From positions 1,766-40,832 of IMG/VR virus record IMGVR_UViG_3300002460_000075: DNA of 39,067 bases. One strand, given 5' to 3'. Shown in pieces: positions 14,662-22,770 of the stretch (its first letter is position 1; each line of letters starts with the position of its first letter). Source of the stretch: a virus. Both the position numbers and the translations under genes were made by a program. The notes under the pieces were generated by a model. The model saw only the letters and a list, made by a program, of their open reading frames with translations. It ran no database searches and had not been told where the DNA came from.

Positions 14662-15105
14662 ATGAAGCTTAAAAAGATTGATCCTAATTGGTACCCATCA
14701 GGAAATAGAGAATTAAAAGTGGGGGAGACTATCGAAATAACAGATCCTAAAGCTTTAATTCTTGCGGGACAGGCAGTTGCAGTTGATGAAAATGGAGTTG
14801 AAATTTCCGCTTATAATCTTTATGGCGTAATTACGGGCAATGAAAAGAAAGAATTTGAAGAGTGGTTGGCTATGAAAAAGCAAAATTCTATTAAGGAAAA
14901 TTTAGAAAAACAACAAAGTCAATTAAAGGAAGAGTTAACTTCCATTCCAACGACAACGGTTGTAGCTGAAAATGTAAAAACTACAACTGGGGTACGAGAA
15001 TTAGAATGGACAGAATTACAAAAAAAAGCCAGAGATTTGGGAGTTTATAAGCCAGGAATGAAGAGAGAAGAAGTAGAGGCCGCAGTTGAAAATAAAGTTG
15101 CTTAA
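14662..15105 (+). CDS. Hypothetical structural-region protein with HeH/SAP-like end (147 aa)
   Basis: The N-terminal part (LKVGETIEITDPKALILAGQAV) resembles short beta-rich modules seen next to phage head genes; residues 75-95 are a Lys/Glu coiled coil; the last 35 residues (LEWTELQKKARDLG, then KPGMKREEVEAAV) look like a HeH/SAP-type helix-extended loop-helix module. ATG 14662 follows GAGGGAGGTGA by five bases; the upstream GTG 14653 lies inside that site. Role unknown. It ends just before the glycosyltransferase gene at 15107. Confidence 0.55.
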   Translation: MKLKKIDPNWYPSGNRELKVGETIEITDPKALILAGQAVAVDENGVEISAYNLYGVITGNEKKEFEEWLAMKKQNSIKENLEKQQSQLKEELTSIPTTTVVAENVKTTTGVRELEWTELQKKARDLGVYKPGMKREEVEAAVENKVA

Positions 15106-15106
15106 T

Positions 15107-15895
15107 ATGAAAATATTATTTATTCATGATAATAAATATGAGGTTAAAGACGGCCTTTGGGCTGCTCTTAATTTGTTGGAGAAAGATGGGTTTGAGGTAG
15201 AGAGGCGTAATCTAAACGATAAGTTGGTATTATCTTATGACGCATCGGATTATGATTTTGTTTTGGGGTGGGGCGCCTTTAGCAGTTCCGTTGATAATTT
15301 AATTCAGGGGAATAATTTTAAAAAGACTGGTTTATGTATCGGGGGAACCGCGGCGCCACCCATCGGTCAAGATAAATATGATGTTTTATTTTATGAAACA
15401 GATTATTATTTACCACAAATTCAACACCATAAAAATGTAGTTCATGCGTTTGGGGTAAATATTGATATTTATAAACCAGTTGATAATGCATTTATTATAT
15501 GGGATTGGTTAACGGTTGGGGCTTTTGCAAGGTGGAAACGGCAGGAAAAACTATTAGATAAAGGTGGTTATAGACTTGCGATTGGTGAGATTCAAAAAGA
15601 AAATATAGAAGAATCAGGTTTTATAATAACTACGCTTATTACTAATGGAATTACAATTTCAGATATGGTTGAACCTGAAAAACTTAATTTAATTTATAAT
15701 GCCTCCGCAAAAGTTTATATTCCAGCCGATACTAATGGCGGAGGGGAGAGGGCAGTTTTAGAGGCTCGCGCTTGCGGGAAACCAGTTGAAGTTGAATTTG
15801 ATAATCCCAAGCTTTATGAACTTACAAAAAGTCCTATTTGGGATCAGTATTATTATTTTGATGCTTTAAAGCGGGGTATTAATAGTTGTTTTTAA
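15107..15895 (+). CDS. GT4-like glycosyltransferase (262 aa)
   Basis: The product begins MKILFIHDNKYEVKDG, a GT-B first strand, and has the GT4 donor-site segment GGGERAVLEARACGKPVEV near residues 212-230, with the acidic pair in E-R-A-V-L-E. At 262 residues it is short for GT4 (350-400), with a reduced N-terminal domain. It probably transfers a sugar from a nucleotide donor in the cytoplasm; donor and acceptor are unknown. ATG 15107 is chosen over a TTG 21 bases upstream within the previous gene. No ribosome site; probably coupled. Confidence 0.75.
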   Translation: MKILFIHDNKYEVKDGLWAALNLLEKDGFEVERRNLNDKLVLSYDASDYDFVLGWGAFSSSVDNLIQGNNFKKTGLCIGGTAAPPIGQDKYDVLFYETDYYLPQIQHHKNVVHAFGVNIDIYKPVDNAFIIWDWLTVGAFARWKRQEKLLDKGGYRLAIGEIQKENIEESGFIITTLITNGITISDMVEPEKLNLIYNASAKVYIPADTNGGGERAVLEARACGKPVEVEFDNPKLYELTKSPIWDQYYYFDALKRGINSCF

Positions 15896-15896
15896 T

Positions 15897-16076
15897 ATGA
15901 GAACTGTTTGTAATAAACATAATGGGGCGTGGGTAAAGCATAAAAAAAAGTTTGATATTTATAATTTCTTTTTTGATTATTATGAAATGGTGGATGATGG
16001 TTTTATTCATTATGATCGGGTTAATAAATTAGATAGGTTTTTTGATTGGATATGCGAAAAGTTAAAAACAAAATAA
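15897..16076 (+). CDS. Hypothetical small protein (59 aa)
   Basis: A 59-residue product, MRTVCNKHNGAWVKHKKKFD, then an aromatic stretch (IYNFFFDYYEMVDDG) and a helical end (DRFFDWICEKLK). The ATG follows the previous stop by one base and the 3' end overlaps the methyltransferase gene at 16052 by 25 bases, matching the dense packing of the island. No family recognised. Confidence 0.5.
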   Translation: MRTVCNKHNGAWVKHKKKFDIYNFFFDYYEMVDDGFIHYDRVNKLDRFFDWICEKLKTK

Positions 16077-16615
16077 ATTTAGGTTGCGGTCCTCTTCCCC
16101 TACATCAACAACATTTAGATATTATGGGTGGACTTGAGGGATGGACTTTAGTTGATAAATACGTTAAAGACCCTAAAATTGAAAATTGGGATGCTGAGGT
16201 TTTACTTCAAGTTCCAGATAACTCCGTTGATATTCTTTATACTTCTCATCTTTTGGAACATCTGCCTCACAAAAATATTGAAAAGGATTTAACTCTTTGG
16301 TTAGGGAAAATGAAAAGTGGAGGAAAAATAGTAATTAACGTTCCTGATATGGCTTGGGCTGCTAGTGAAATTTTAAAATATGAATCAGGTCAGAAGTTAG
16401 AGTCTGATTATTTTACAACTTTTGCTGGGGATCGCGGTCTTTTATCCATTATCTATGGTTCTCAATCTCATGAGGGAGAGTTTCATAAGGGTGGGTTTAC
16501 CGAAAAATATATCAGCGAACTATTGTTTACTGTGGGTTTTAAAAATATAAAAATTAAAACAGGTATTGATGCTCATGATATGGGGGTTATCGTGGCTATT
16601 GCCGAAAAACCATGA
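16052..16615 (+). CDS. Class I SAM-dependent methyltransferase (1)
   Basis: A 187-residue methyltransferase. KINLGCGPLPL (about residues 7-17) is motif I for SAM binding; VDILYTSHLLEHLPHKN (about 67-83) is the motif IV region, and KMKSGGKIVINVPD the strand that follows. It is closest in style to methyltransferases of polysaccharide clusters (Methyltransf_11 type), which methylate sugar hydroxyls. The start is ATG 16052; TTG 16046 adds two residues. It overlaps the next glycosyltransferase by four bases. Confidence 0.8.
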   Translation: MRKVKNKINLGCGPLPLHQQHLDIMGGLEGWTLVDKYVKDPKIENWDAEVLLQVPDNSVDILYTSHLLEHLPHKNIEKDLTLWLGKMKSGGKIVINVPDMAWAASEILKYESGQKLESDYFTTFAGDRGLLSIIYGSQSHEGEFHKGGFTEKYISELLFTVGFKNIKIKTGIDAHDMGVIVAIAEKP

Positions 16616-17208
16616 AAATTTCAGTAGTTATTCCTTGTTATACAATAAATAAACATTTAGAAGAATTAGCCATACAGTGTGCCTTAAGCTATCGCGAACA
16701 ATGTGATGAACTGGTCGTTTCAGAGGATTCAGGATTTTATAGTCCTGAATTAATGAAGCTTTCCGACATTTATATTTGGGGTAAGGAGAATATTGGTTTT
16801 ACTAGAAATGTAAACCGCGGATGGAAGAATGCCCACGGAGATTACGTGATGATTGTTAATTCTGATACTACTCTTCATCGGGGAAATCTAAATGATCTTT
16901 GCATTCCAGGAAAAGTCACCTCGCCCGAGATTGTTTCTCAATACATTCCCTATCTTGCTGGGCCATTTTTTTGTGTTCCAAAAGAAATAGCAAAAGAGCG
17001 TGGATATTTGATTGAAGAGATGAAAACTTATTCTTCTGATTCTGAATATGATATTCGTATTCGAGATATTTTTCAGAAGGTCCCGACGGTTAGAATTTAT
17101 CATGAAATGATGCAGACTGTGAAAGCTGCTGGAATTGAAGGCGGAGCTGAACAAGAGAGGGATCGTTTAGTTTATCAAAAGTTAAGGGAGGAAGGAAAAG
17201 CAAAATGA
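16612..17208 (+). CDS. GT2-family glycosyltransferase (198 aa)
   Basis: MKISVVIPCYTINKHLEELA is the GT-A first strand and helix; ENIGFTRNVNRGWKNAHGDY with MIVNSDTTLH (about residues 82-88) is the nucleotide-sugar site with an N-S-D-T metal motif. The enzyme is short for GT2 and lacks a membrane segment, so it acts in the cytoplasm. ATG overlaps the preceding stop (ATGA) and the 3' end overlaps the next ATG by four bases. Confidence 0.8.
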   Translation: MKISVVIPCYTINKHLEELAIQCALSYREQCDELVVSEDSGFYSPELMKLSDIYIWGKENIGFTRNVNRGWKNAHGDYVMIVNSDTTLHRGNLNDLCIPGKVTSPEIVSQYIPYLAGPFFCVPKEIAKERGYLIEEMKTYSSDSEYDIRIRDIFQKVPTVRIYHEMMQTVKAAGIEGGAEQERDRLVYQKLREEGKAK

Positions 17209-18071
17209 TTTTATATTTGAACTGCTATAAAGACCCCGCCCAGGTTTCTTGGACTAAGGCTGATTATTTATTAGCTGCCGCTAAGCGATTAGGCTGGGAT
17301 TGGGTTGTTCCGTATCAAAATAAGTCTGGATCGGCTCAAAATGATACGAATCCAAAATATGTTTTAAATATAGAACCATTTCAAAATTTTATAAAAGGTT
17401 CGAAGTGGACTGGAATCTGGGAGATAGATGTAACTTTTGATAGGGCGGAAATGAATATGAGTAATTGGGTCGTCTGTGACACCGTATTTGTTGCTAATTC
17501 TAATTTACCCAGTCGTCTTGATGTTTTTCAGGGAGAAAAAATAGTTCTTTTTCAAGCTTGTGATCCAGAACTTCATAAGAGAATTAAGTCTATTCCTCAA
17601 AAATATGATTTTGTTTTTTCTGGATCAATGGGTTTGGATATTTATAAGGAAAGAGAACATGCTATAAATTTATTAAGAGCCAGAAGTTTTTCTTTTTTTT
17701 ATCATGGAAAAGGACATCCGCCTCATAAATATGTTGAAAAAATAAATGAAGCGCGGGTGCAATTTATCAGGTCTGCTGGTAAAAAACCAATAGCAACAAG
17801 TCAGGTAGAGCAAAGATTTTTTGAGTGTCTGGCTATAGGTCCAGTTCTTAAGGATTATCATCCAGATCTTCAGATTTTAGGACTGGTTGAGGGAAAAGAT
17901 TTATTTTGGTATAGGGATGATGGGGAGATGCTTGAGAAAATGGAATATTTAATTAAAAACCCAGAGTTTGCAAAGCAGATGGCAGAGAATGGAAGAAGAA
18001 AAGCTCTTCTTTATCACACTTATGATACCCGCCTTGTTGCTATTAAAAATATTATTGAAGAACATGAATAA
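17205..18071 (+). CDS. CgeB-like / GT1-type glycosyltransferase (288 aa)
   Basis: The 288-residue product resembles the CgeB-like glycosyltransferase group (Glyco_trans_1_2). It has VVCDTVFVANSNLPSRL (about residues 87-103), ACDPELHKRI, DFVFSGSMG, and the donor-site segment VEQRFFECLAIGPVL (about 204-218), ending in a helical tail (AENGRRKALLYHTYDTR). CgeB proteins glycosylate surface layers in spores; here it probably adds a sugar to the island's acceptor. Overlaps its neighbours by 4 and 8 bases. Confidence 0.75.
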   Translation: MILYLNCYKDPAQVSWTKADYLLAAAKRLGWDWVVPYQNKSGSAQNDTNPKYVLNIEPFQNFIKGSKWTGIWEIDVTFDRAEMNMSNWVVCDTVFVANSNLPSRLDVFQGEKIVLFQACDPELHKRIKSIPQKYDFVFSGSMGLDIYKEREHAINLLRARSFSFFYHGKGHPPHKYVEKINEARVQFIRSAGKKPIATSQVEQRFFECLAIGPVLKDYHPDLQILGLVEGKDLFWYRDDGEMLEKMEYLIKNPEFAKQMAENGRRKALLYHTYDTRLVAIKNIIEEHE

Positions 18072-18606
18072 TTTATTATTAGCACCTCATAATGATGATG
18101 AAGCTTTGTTTGCATCTTATATTATTTTAAGATGGAAACCTAAGGTTTTAATAATTACTGATTCTCATATACATGAAGCTAAATTTGGGGAGTCACGGGG
18201 GATAGTCGCAAGAAGAAAAGAGTCGGAAGAGGCAATGAAGATATTGGGAGTTGAGGTAGATTTCTTAGGAATCCCCGATAATGGCTTGTATCTTGATAAT
18301 CTTATTGTTAATCTTGAAGATTATGGAAATCCTGATGGGAAAATATTTGCTCCAGCAAAACAGGGTGGACACAAAGATCATGATACTGTATCGGAGGCGG
18401 CAACTAAGATTTTTGGAGGCAGGGTAGTTTATTATTCTACTTATGCCAAGGATGATTTAACTCCAAAGGGTCAGGTTGCTCTATTTCCTACCCCAGATGA
18501 AGAAAAATTAAAAAAACAGGCGCTTGTTTGTTATAAAACTCAAACAAGTCTTAACCCTCATCATTTCAATGCAGTTAGAGGTAAGCCAGAATATTTGAAT
18601 TTATGA
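18064..18606 (+). CDS. PIG-L family N-acetylglucosaminyl deacetylase (LmbE-like)
   Basis: A 180-residue enzyme with APHNDDEALFA at residues 7-17, a variant of the PHPDDE zinc motif, and GGHKDHD at about 106-112, the second metal/catalytic motif. The family removes N-acetyl groups from GlcNAc-containing glycans or conjugates using zinc. I choose ATG 18064 because the Rossmann-like first strand (NNLLLAPH) begins there; an upstream start adds 32 residues inside the previous gene. The free amine could be a site for later modification. Confidence 0.85.
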   Translation: MNNLLLAPHNDDEALFASYIILRWKPKVLIITDSHIHEAKFGESRGIVARRKESEEAMKILGVEVDFLGIPDNGLYLDNLIVNLEDYGNPDGKIFAPAKQGGHKDHDTVSEAATKIFGGRVVYYSTYAKDDLTPKGQVALFPTPDEEKLKKQALVCYKTQTSLNPHHFNAVRGKPEYLNL

Positions 18607-19067
18607 AATTATATGTAGGAGCGGGAAAGGATAGAAAGGAAGGCTATAAACATGCGGATATTATTGTATTTCCAGGCATAGATTATGTTTTTGATGCAAC
18701 TGAGCGTTGGCCTTTTGATGATAATACAATTACAGAAGTATATACTCAAGATTTTTTAGAACATATTCCTCAGGAAAGGGTGATTTTTGTAATACAAGAA
18801 ATATATAGAATTTTAGAAAAAAATGGGCGTATGGAACATAATGTTCCTAATGCTGGTTCCATGAATGATTTTGGCTCCCCCACTCATCTATCTCATTGGA
18901 ATTTATGGACTTTTGAGCATTTTCAGGAAGATAGTCATAGGTTTAAAAAAGATAGGGAATTTATGGGGTGGAAATATTTAGGGGGTTTTAAAAAAATATT
19001 AGCTGAAGAGTGGAATCACCAAAACGGTATAGCTCAAAATATACATGTAATATATGAAAAGTTATAA
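18603..19067 (+). CDS. Class I SAM-dependent methyltransferase (2)
   Basis: A 154-residue protein starting MKLYVGAGKDRKEGYKHADI, a slightly divergent motif I with G-A-G-K; WPFDDNTITEVYTQDFLEHIP (from about residue 41) is the motif II/IV region shared with Methyltransf_11 enzymes of sugar clusters, and IYRILEKNGRMEHNVPN follows. Probably methylates a sugar. Starts in an ATGA overlap and ends 14 bases inside the next methyltransferase gene. Confidence 0.75.
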   Translation: MKLYVGAGKDRKEGYKHADIIVFPGIDYVFDATERWPFDDNTITEVYTQDFLEHIPQERVIFVIQEIYRILEKNGRMEHNVPNAGSMNDFGSPTHLSHWNLWTFEHFQEDSHRFKKDREFMGWKYLGGFKKILAEEWNHQNGIAQNIHVIYEKL

Positions 19068-19533
19068 TCGAAAATCAATTAGGGTAGTAGACCGACGGTC
19101 AATTTGGGATTATGTTGAAAAACATAAAAATATCTTAATTGGGAGAGTATTAGATTTTGGTTGTGGAAATATGCCTTATCGGGATTTAGTTAGTGGAAAT
19201 TATTATGGTTTTGACCCTAAAAATAATAATTCCTATCCTCAGGATAAATTTGATGCTATTTTATGTACCCAAGTAATTCAAGAGGTAGATTCTCCCCAAA
19301 AATTTATGCAAGAAATTTATAATCTTCTTAAAAAAAAGGGGTTTTTAATTCTTACTTATAATACTCACTGGGAAGAATATGGTTATCCAGATAGATGGAG
19401 ACTGACTCAGGTTGGAATGGAAGATTTATGTAAAAAAACTGGTTTCACGATTGTTGATTCAACTCGTAGGTATGGGATTGATTTTGAAGACTTTACGTTA
19501 GGAGTCGGGTATGGAATTGTATGCAAAAAGTGA
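19054..19533 (+). CDS. Class I SAM-dependent methyltransferase (3)
   Basis: A 159-residue enzyme with VLDFGCGNMPYRDLV (about residues 33-47) as motif I, YYGFDPKNN for the ribose-binding acid, and FDAILCTQVIQEVDSPQKFM as motif IV. It resembles Methyltransf_11 enzymes that modify polysaccharides. It shares little beyond the fold with its upstream neighbour, so the pair looks like two independent acquisitions rather than a recent duplication. Confidence 0.8.
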   Translation: MKSYNRKSIRVVDRRSIWDYVEKHKNILIGRVLDFGCGNMPYRDLVSGNYYGFDPKNNNSYPQDKFDAILCTQVIQEVDSPQKFMQEIYNLLKKKGFLILTYNTHWEEYGYPDRWRLTQVGMEDLCKKTGFTIVDSTRRYGIDFEDFTLGVGYGIVCKK

Positions 19534-20105
19534 CCGTTTGTTTAATAACCTGGAAGCGACAGTATAATATACCACAAATAGTAGAAAGTCTTCTAAAATG
19601 GTCGTTTGTTGGTCAAATTTGCCTATTAGATAATAGTCGTGGGAAAAATTACATTAATTACGGAAGATACCTTCAAGCGGAGAAAGCGGAGTATGATTTA
19701 ATCTATACTCAAGACGATGATTGTATTATAAATAATTTAGGAGACGTATATTCTAAATTTATAGAAAACACGGACATTCTCACGCATAGTGGAACGGCGG
19801 AATATCAGGGACAAATTTTAAAACACACCTATGGGGAACACCAGATGGCTATGGCAGGCTGGGGAATGTTCTTTAGTAGACCGATGCTAGGAGTGCTAAA
19901 AAGGTATACAGACAAGTTTGGGGAAGATTATTGTTTCTATCGGGAGACGGACCGTATTTTTTCTTTGCTCTTAAACAAGCACCATAATTTTGTTTTAGGA
20001 GATATTATGAATTTAAAAGGTAAGGACGACCAATTTGCTCTTTGTAATCAAACCGATCATATCAAAAATAAGCGCTTAGCGATCGAACGGGCATTATCTC
20101 TATGA
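19521..20105 (+). CDS. GT2-like glycosyltransferase (194 aa)
   Basis: MQKVTVCLITWKRQYNIPQI is a GT-A first strand and helix, and YDLIYTQDDDCIINNLGD (about residues 59-76) carries the D-D-D metal motif. Downstream MAMAGWGMFFSRPML and GEDYCFYRETDRIFSLLL form the acceptor side. Short, without membrane segment. Overlaps the preceding gene by 13 and the following by 4 bases. Donor and acceptor unknown. Confidence 0.7.
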   Translation: MQKVTVCLITWKRQYNIPQIVESLLKWSFVGQICLLDNSRGKNYINYGRYLQAEKAEYDLIYTQDDDCIINNLGDVYSKFIENTDILTHSGTAEYQGQILKHTYGEHQMAMAGWGMFFSRPMLGVLKRYTDKFGEDYCFYRETDRIFSLLLNKHHNFVLGDIMNLKGKDDQFALCNQTDHIKNKRLAIERALSL

Positions 20106-20788
20106 GAATTCTTTATTCAACAAATTGTTACCATAAGGACTATAAAATAGTAGCTGATGAATATGAATACAGGTTACTTTTAAATGACTATCCTTTTGCA
20201 GAACGGTGGATTATTATTTTAAATGTAAATGATGAAAAAGAGGTGGTGTCGAAATTTAAAGGAAAAGTGGATAGATGTATTTTGGCTTCCGAGATGGCGG
20301 GTGCGGCTCTTAATTTTTTTAATCTGAATAAAAATAGTTTTAAGGATGATAAGGGGGATGGTTATATTTATTCTATTGCATCTTTAATTGAACTTTATTT
20401 AGCAAGAAATTTTGATTATGTTTGTCACTATATGTCAGATGTCGCTTTATATAAACGTAAGGATTGGATTACTCCTGCTATTGGACTTATTCAAAATGCG
20501 GTAGTTTCTGCCCGCCCTGGTTTTCCACGATATGAAATTACACCGAAGGTAGATAAAGAAATTTCTTCTACTCAGGATTTTTCCGATCATGTTTATTTAA
20601 TTCCTGTTAAATATTTTCGGCGTCCAGATTTATTTTCCCAACAGAAGGGCGATCTTCCACAATATAAACATCCGTCTTATGGCGGGTTGTCTTTTGAGAG
20701 ACGTATTACTCATCTTTTGCATGAAAATAATGAAGACCAAGTGGTTATTAATTCAACCGAAATTATTCATCCGTGTTATCAGTTATAA
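20102..20788 (+). CDS. GT-A-like putative glycosyltransferase (228 aa)
   Basis: The 228-residue product begins MRILYSTNCYHKDYKIVADE and contains NFDYVCHYMSDVALYKRKDW (from about residue 100), resembling a strand-DxD-helix of GT-A enzymes, with an aromatic C-terminal half. I do not recognise a named family; the assignment leans on context inside seven successive glycan genes. ATGA overlap at the 5' end, 16-base overlap at the 3' end. Confidence 0.5.
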   Translation: MRILYSTNCYHKDYKIVADEYEYRLLLNDYPFAERWIIILNVNDEKEVVSKFKGKVDRCILASEMAGAALNFFNLNKNSFKDDKGDGYIYSIASLIELYLARNFDYVCHYMSDVALYKRKDWITPAIGLIQNAVVSARPGFPRYEITPKVDKEISSTQDFSDHVYLIPVKYFRRPDLFSQQKGDLPQYKHPSYGGLSFERRITHLLHENNEDQVVINSTEIIHPCYQL

Positions 20789-21498
20789 CGCCCTCTATAA
20801 GAAAAGATGGACTTAAAATCGTCAGGGACAGTTTATCAAAACAAACCCTTAGAGATTTCGAATGGCTTATCGGAGGTTCCTTCGACTTCAAAATTTCCAA
20901 TGCTATTCACGTTGTGGATAATTTTAGGGGTGGTTTTTGGACTCTTAATCGCGTTTATAATAAACTTATACAGCAAGCTCGGGGTGAGCTTGTGGTAAGC
21001 TGGCAGGATAATATCTATATTCCGCCAGACGGTCTTGAGAAATTTTGGATTAATTATCAGAAAACTAAAGGTATTGTTTCTGGTGTTGGCGACCAATATG
21101 AATCGGTTGATAAATGGGGATGCCCGCAAATCAAAATTTGGTCCGATCCCAGAAAGTCAAATAAGTACGGTAGTTTTTATGAAATCAATCCAGAAGATTG
21201 TGAATGGAATTGGTGTGCTGTCCCGCGGGAGGCTTTTTTTAGAGTGGGCGGATTTGATGAACAGCTGGATTTTTTAGGTTATGGAATGGATGGCTATCAG
21301 GTTAATGAGAGGTTGGATAAACTGGGATATAAATTTTTTATTGACCAGACTAATGAGAGTTTTACCGTTAGACACGGAAGAGAAAGAAGAGATTGGGATC
21401 AAAATAATTTGGTTTCGAACGGAAAATATCAGGAAAGAAAGATAGAATTAATTAAACGAGGCTCATGGCCCGTATTGGACTATCTAAATTCCCCTTGA
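20773..21498 (+). CDS. GT2-family glycosyltransferase (241 aa)
   Basis: LSVITPSIRKDGLKIVRDSL is a clear GT2 start; WLIGGSFDFKI and GGFWTLNRVYNKLIQQARGE lead to VSWQDNIYIPPDG (about residues 74-86), the metal-motif region in which the DxD is reduced to Q-D-N. EWNWCAVPREAFFRVGGFDE is the acceptor-side motif typical of the family. GTG start at 20773, overlapping the previous gene by 16 bases. It ends the first island; promoter P5 begins as the gene stops. Confidence 0.8.
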   Translation: MLSVITPSIRKDGLKIVRDSLSKQTLRDFEWLIGGSFDFKISNAIHVVDNFRGGFWTLNRVYNKLIQQARGELVVSWQDNIYIPPDGLEKFWINYQKTKGIVSGVGDQYESVDKWGCPQIKIWSDPRKSNKYGSFYEINPEDCEWNWCAVPREAFFRVGGFDEQLDFLGYGMDGYQVNERLDKLGYKFFIDQTNESFTVRHGRERRDWDQNNLVSNGKYQERKIELIKRGSWPVLDYLNSP

Positions 21499-21524
21499 CA
21501 AACACATTTATAGTCGAATAAGAT
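21495..21524 (+). promoter_or_regulatory. TAGT-type phage promoter P5 (fibre gene)
   Basis: TTGACA (21495-21500), TAGT (21511-21514), four bases, TAAGAT (21519-21524), 18-base spacer. Start of transcription near 21531 gives a leader of about 60 bases that ends in the terminator at 21560-21590, before the fibre gene. Confidence 0.7.
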
Positions 21525-21543
21525 AGAAAAATATAGTTAATTA

Positions 21544-21590
21544 GCGAAACATTCGCATTAACCGCCTGAATTGAAAAGGGCGGTTTTTTT
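21544..21590 (+). terminator. Leader hairpins and terminator before fibre gene
   Basis: GCGAA-ACA-TTCGC (21544-21556) is a short hairpin; AACCGCC (21560-21566) and GGCGGTT (21579-21585) form the stem of an intrinsic terminator with a T-tract ending at 21590. The fibre ATG 21601 is only ten bases on, with no Shine-Dalgarno site. The AACATTCGCATTAACCG box (from 21548) is shared with the leaders of P3 and P7. Confidence 0.75.
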
Positions 21591-21600
21591 ATATCAATAT

Positions 21601-22716
21601 ATGGGAGATGCACAACGTTGGGAAAATCTTAGTCAGGTAGCCAGAGAAGCGCTGGTTAATGCCGCAAAAAGAGATAGTACGCGGGTAACTGAAACTGGTT
21701 CTACGATATTTTCGTTGAATTATGCCGCAGATACCAGTTCTTCTGATTCATATGCCGTTACTCTTACTCCTGCCATCACCTCTTATCAGGCAGGATTTCC
21801 AGTTTTTTTCAAAGCAAATACTGATAATACTGGTGCTTCTACTCTTAATGTAAATGGGTTGGGGGCAAAAACTATAGTTAAAGGTATTAATAGTACGCTT
21901 TCGGATGCTGACATTTTGCGAAATATGATTGTTTTTTGTGTTTATGACGGAACAAACTTTGTTCTATTAAATCCAAGAGCATTCTTTGCAGCTGGAGCGG
22001 CTCCGAGCACTTCTCCAAGTATCAGTGTTTCTCTTTCTCCATCTGCGAGCCCAAGTATTAGCTTATCGGCTTCACCTTCAATCAGCGTAAGTTTGAGTCC
22101 GTCAGTCTCACCTTCAATTAGTATAAGTATCAGTCCATCGGTAAGTGTAAGTTTGAGTCCGTCAGTCTCACCTTCAATTAGTGTAAGCCTTAGTCCTTCA
22201 ACATCTATATCTCTTAGTCCATCATACTCACCAAGCGCCTCAATTAGTCCGTCAATTTCTCCATCGGTTAGTGTTTCTCTTTCTCCATCTGCGAGTCCAA
22301 GTATTAGCTTATCGGCTTCACCTTCAATCAGCGTATCTATTTCTCCTTCTGTCAGTGTAAGCCTTAGCCCATCAATTTCTCCATCAATCAGCGTATCTAT
22401 TTCTCCTTCTGTCAGTGTAAGCCTTAGCCCATCAATCTCTACTTCTTTGAGTCCATCATTCTCTCCAAGTGCCTCAATTAGTCCGTCAATTTCTCCATCG
22501 GTTAGTGTTTCTCTTTCTCCATCTGTGAGCCCAAGTATTAGCTTATCGGCTTCACCTTCAATCAGCGTAAGTTTGAGTCCGTCAGTCTCACCGTCTCTTA
22601 GTCTTTCAATAAGTCCATCGGTAAGTGTAAGTTTGAGTCCGTCACTATCACCTTCAATTAGTGTAAGTATCAGTCCATCAATATCTCCATCAATCTCTCC
22701 AAGCCCATCGGCTTAA
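21601..22716 (+). CDS. Fibre-like protein with long Ser/Pro repeat tail
   Basis: A 371-residue protein. Residues 1-30 are a helical start (QRWENLSQVAREALVNAA); about 45-130 form a tail-fibre beta module (SYAVTLTPAITSYQAGFPVF, NTGASTLNVNGLGAKTIV, FVCYDGTNF-like FCVYDGTNFVLLNP) found in phage fibres; from about 134 to the end, some 235 residues are SPSISVSLSPS-type repeats. The protein is presumably on the virion surface, with the tail as a flexible stalk or modified arm. ATG 21601 is chosen because the longer frame from TTG 21571 starts inside the terminator. Confidence 0.75.
   Translation: MGDAQRWENLSQVAREALVNAAKRDSTRVTETGSTIFSLNYAADTSSSDSYAVTLTPAITSYQAGFPVFFKANTDNTGASTLNVNGLGAKTIVKGINSTLSDADILRNMIVFCVYDGTNFVLLNPRAFFAAGAAPSTSPSISVSLSPSASPSISLSASPSISVSLSPSVSPSISISISPSVSVSLSPSVSPSISVSLSPSTSISLSPSYSPSASISPSISPSVSVSLSPSASPSISLSASPSISVSISPSVSVSLSPSISPSISVSISPSVSVSLSPSISTSLSPSFSPSASISPSISPSVSVSLSPSVSPSISLSASPSISVSLSPSVSPSLSLSISPSVSVSLSPSLSPSISVSISPSISPSISPSPSA
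22003..22710 (+). repeat. Long Ser/Pro-repeat array
   Basis: About 236 codons of Ser-x-Ser-Pro/Val/Leu units. At the DNA level there are long near-identical blocks: the segment beginning CCAAGCGCCTCAATTAGTCC near 22231 recurs with only a few base changes near 22465, and parts of it also occur near 22015-22120. This points to growth by recombination between direct repeats. Serine codons are mixed (TCT, TCA, AGT, AGC), so the repeat is held at protein level. Confidence 0.85.
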
Positions 22717-22730
22717 TATAGGATTAGTTC

Positions 22731-22760
22731 TTGACAAAATATAGAGTAGTATGATATTAA
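22731..22760 (+). promoter_or_regulatory. TAGT-type phage promoter P6
   Basis: TTGACA (22731-22736), TAGT (22747-22750), four bases, TATTAA (22755-22760), 18-base spacer. The expected start of transcription (about 22767) lies four bases before ATG 22771, which has no ribosome site, so the mRNA should be nearly leaderless. No terminator intervenes. Confidence 0.65.
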
Positions 22761-22770
22761 AATAATAAAC

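Noticed and set aside
20836-21129. Minus-strand ORF of 97 residues inside a GT2 gene
   Set aside because: The GT2 frame on the + strand has clear motifs throughout; the reverse ORF has no family features or start signal.
21571-21600. Longer fibre N-terminus starting at TTG 21571
   Set aside because: It lies in the terminator loop, stem and T-tract; ATG 21601 is the first start after them.
22003-22710. CRISPR-like repeat array
   Set aside because: The repeats are in frame, lack unique spacers of constant length, and encode a Ser/Pro tail of an open reading frame.
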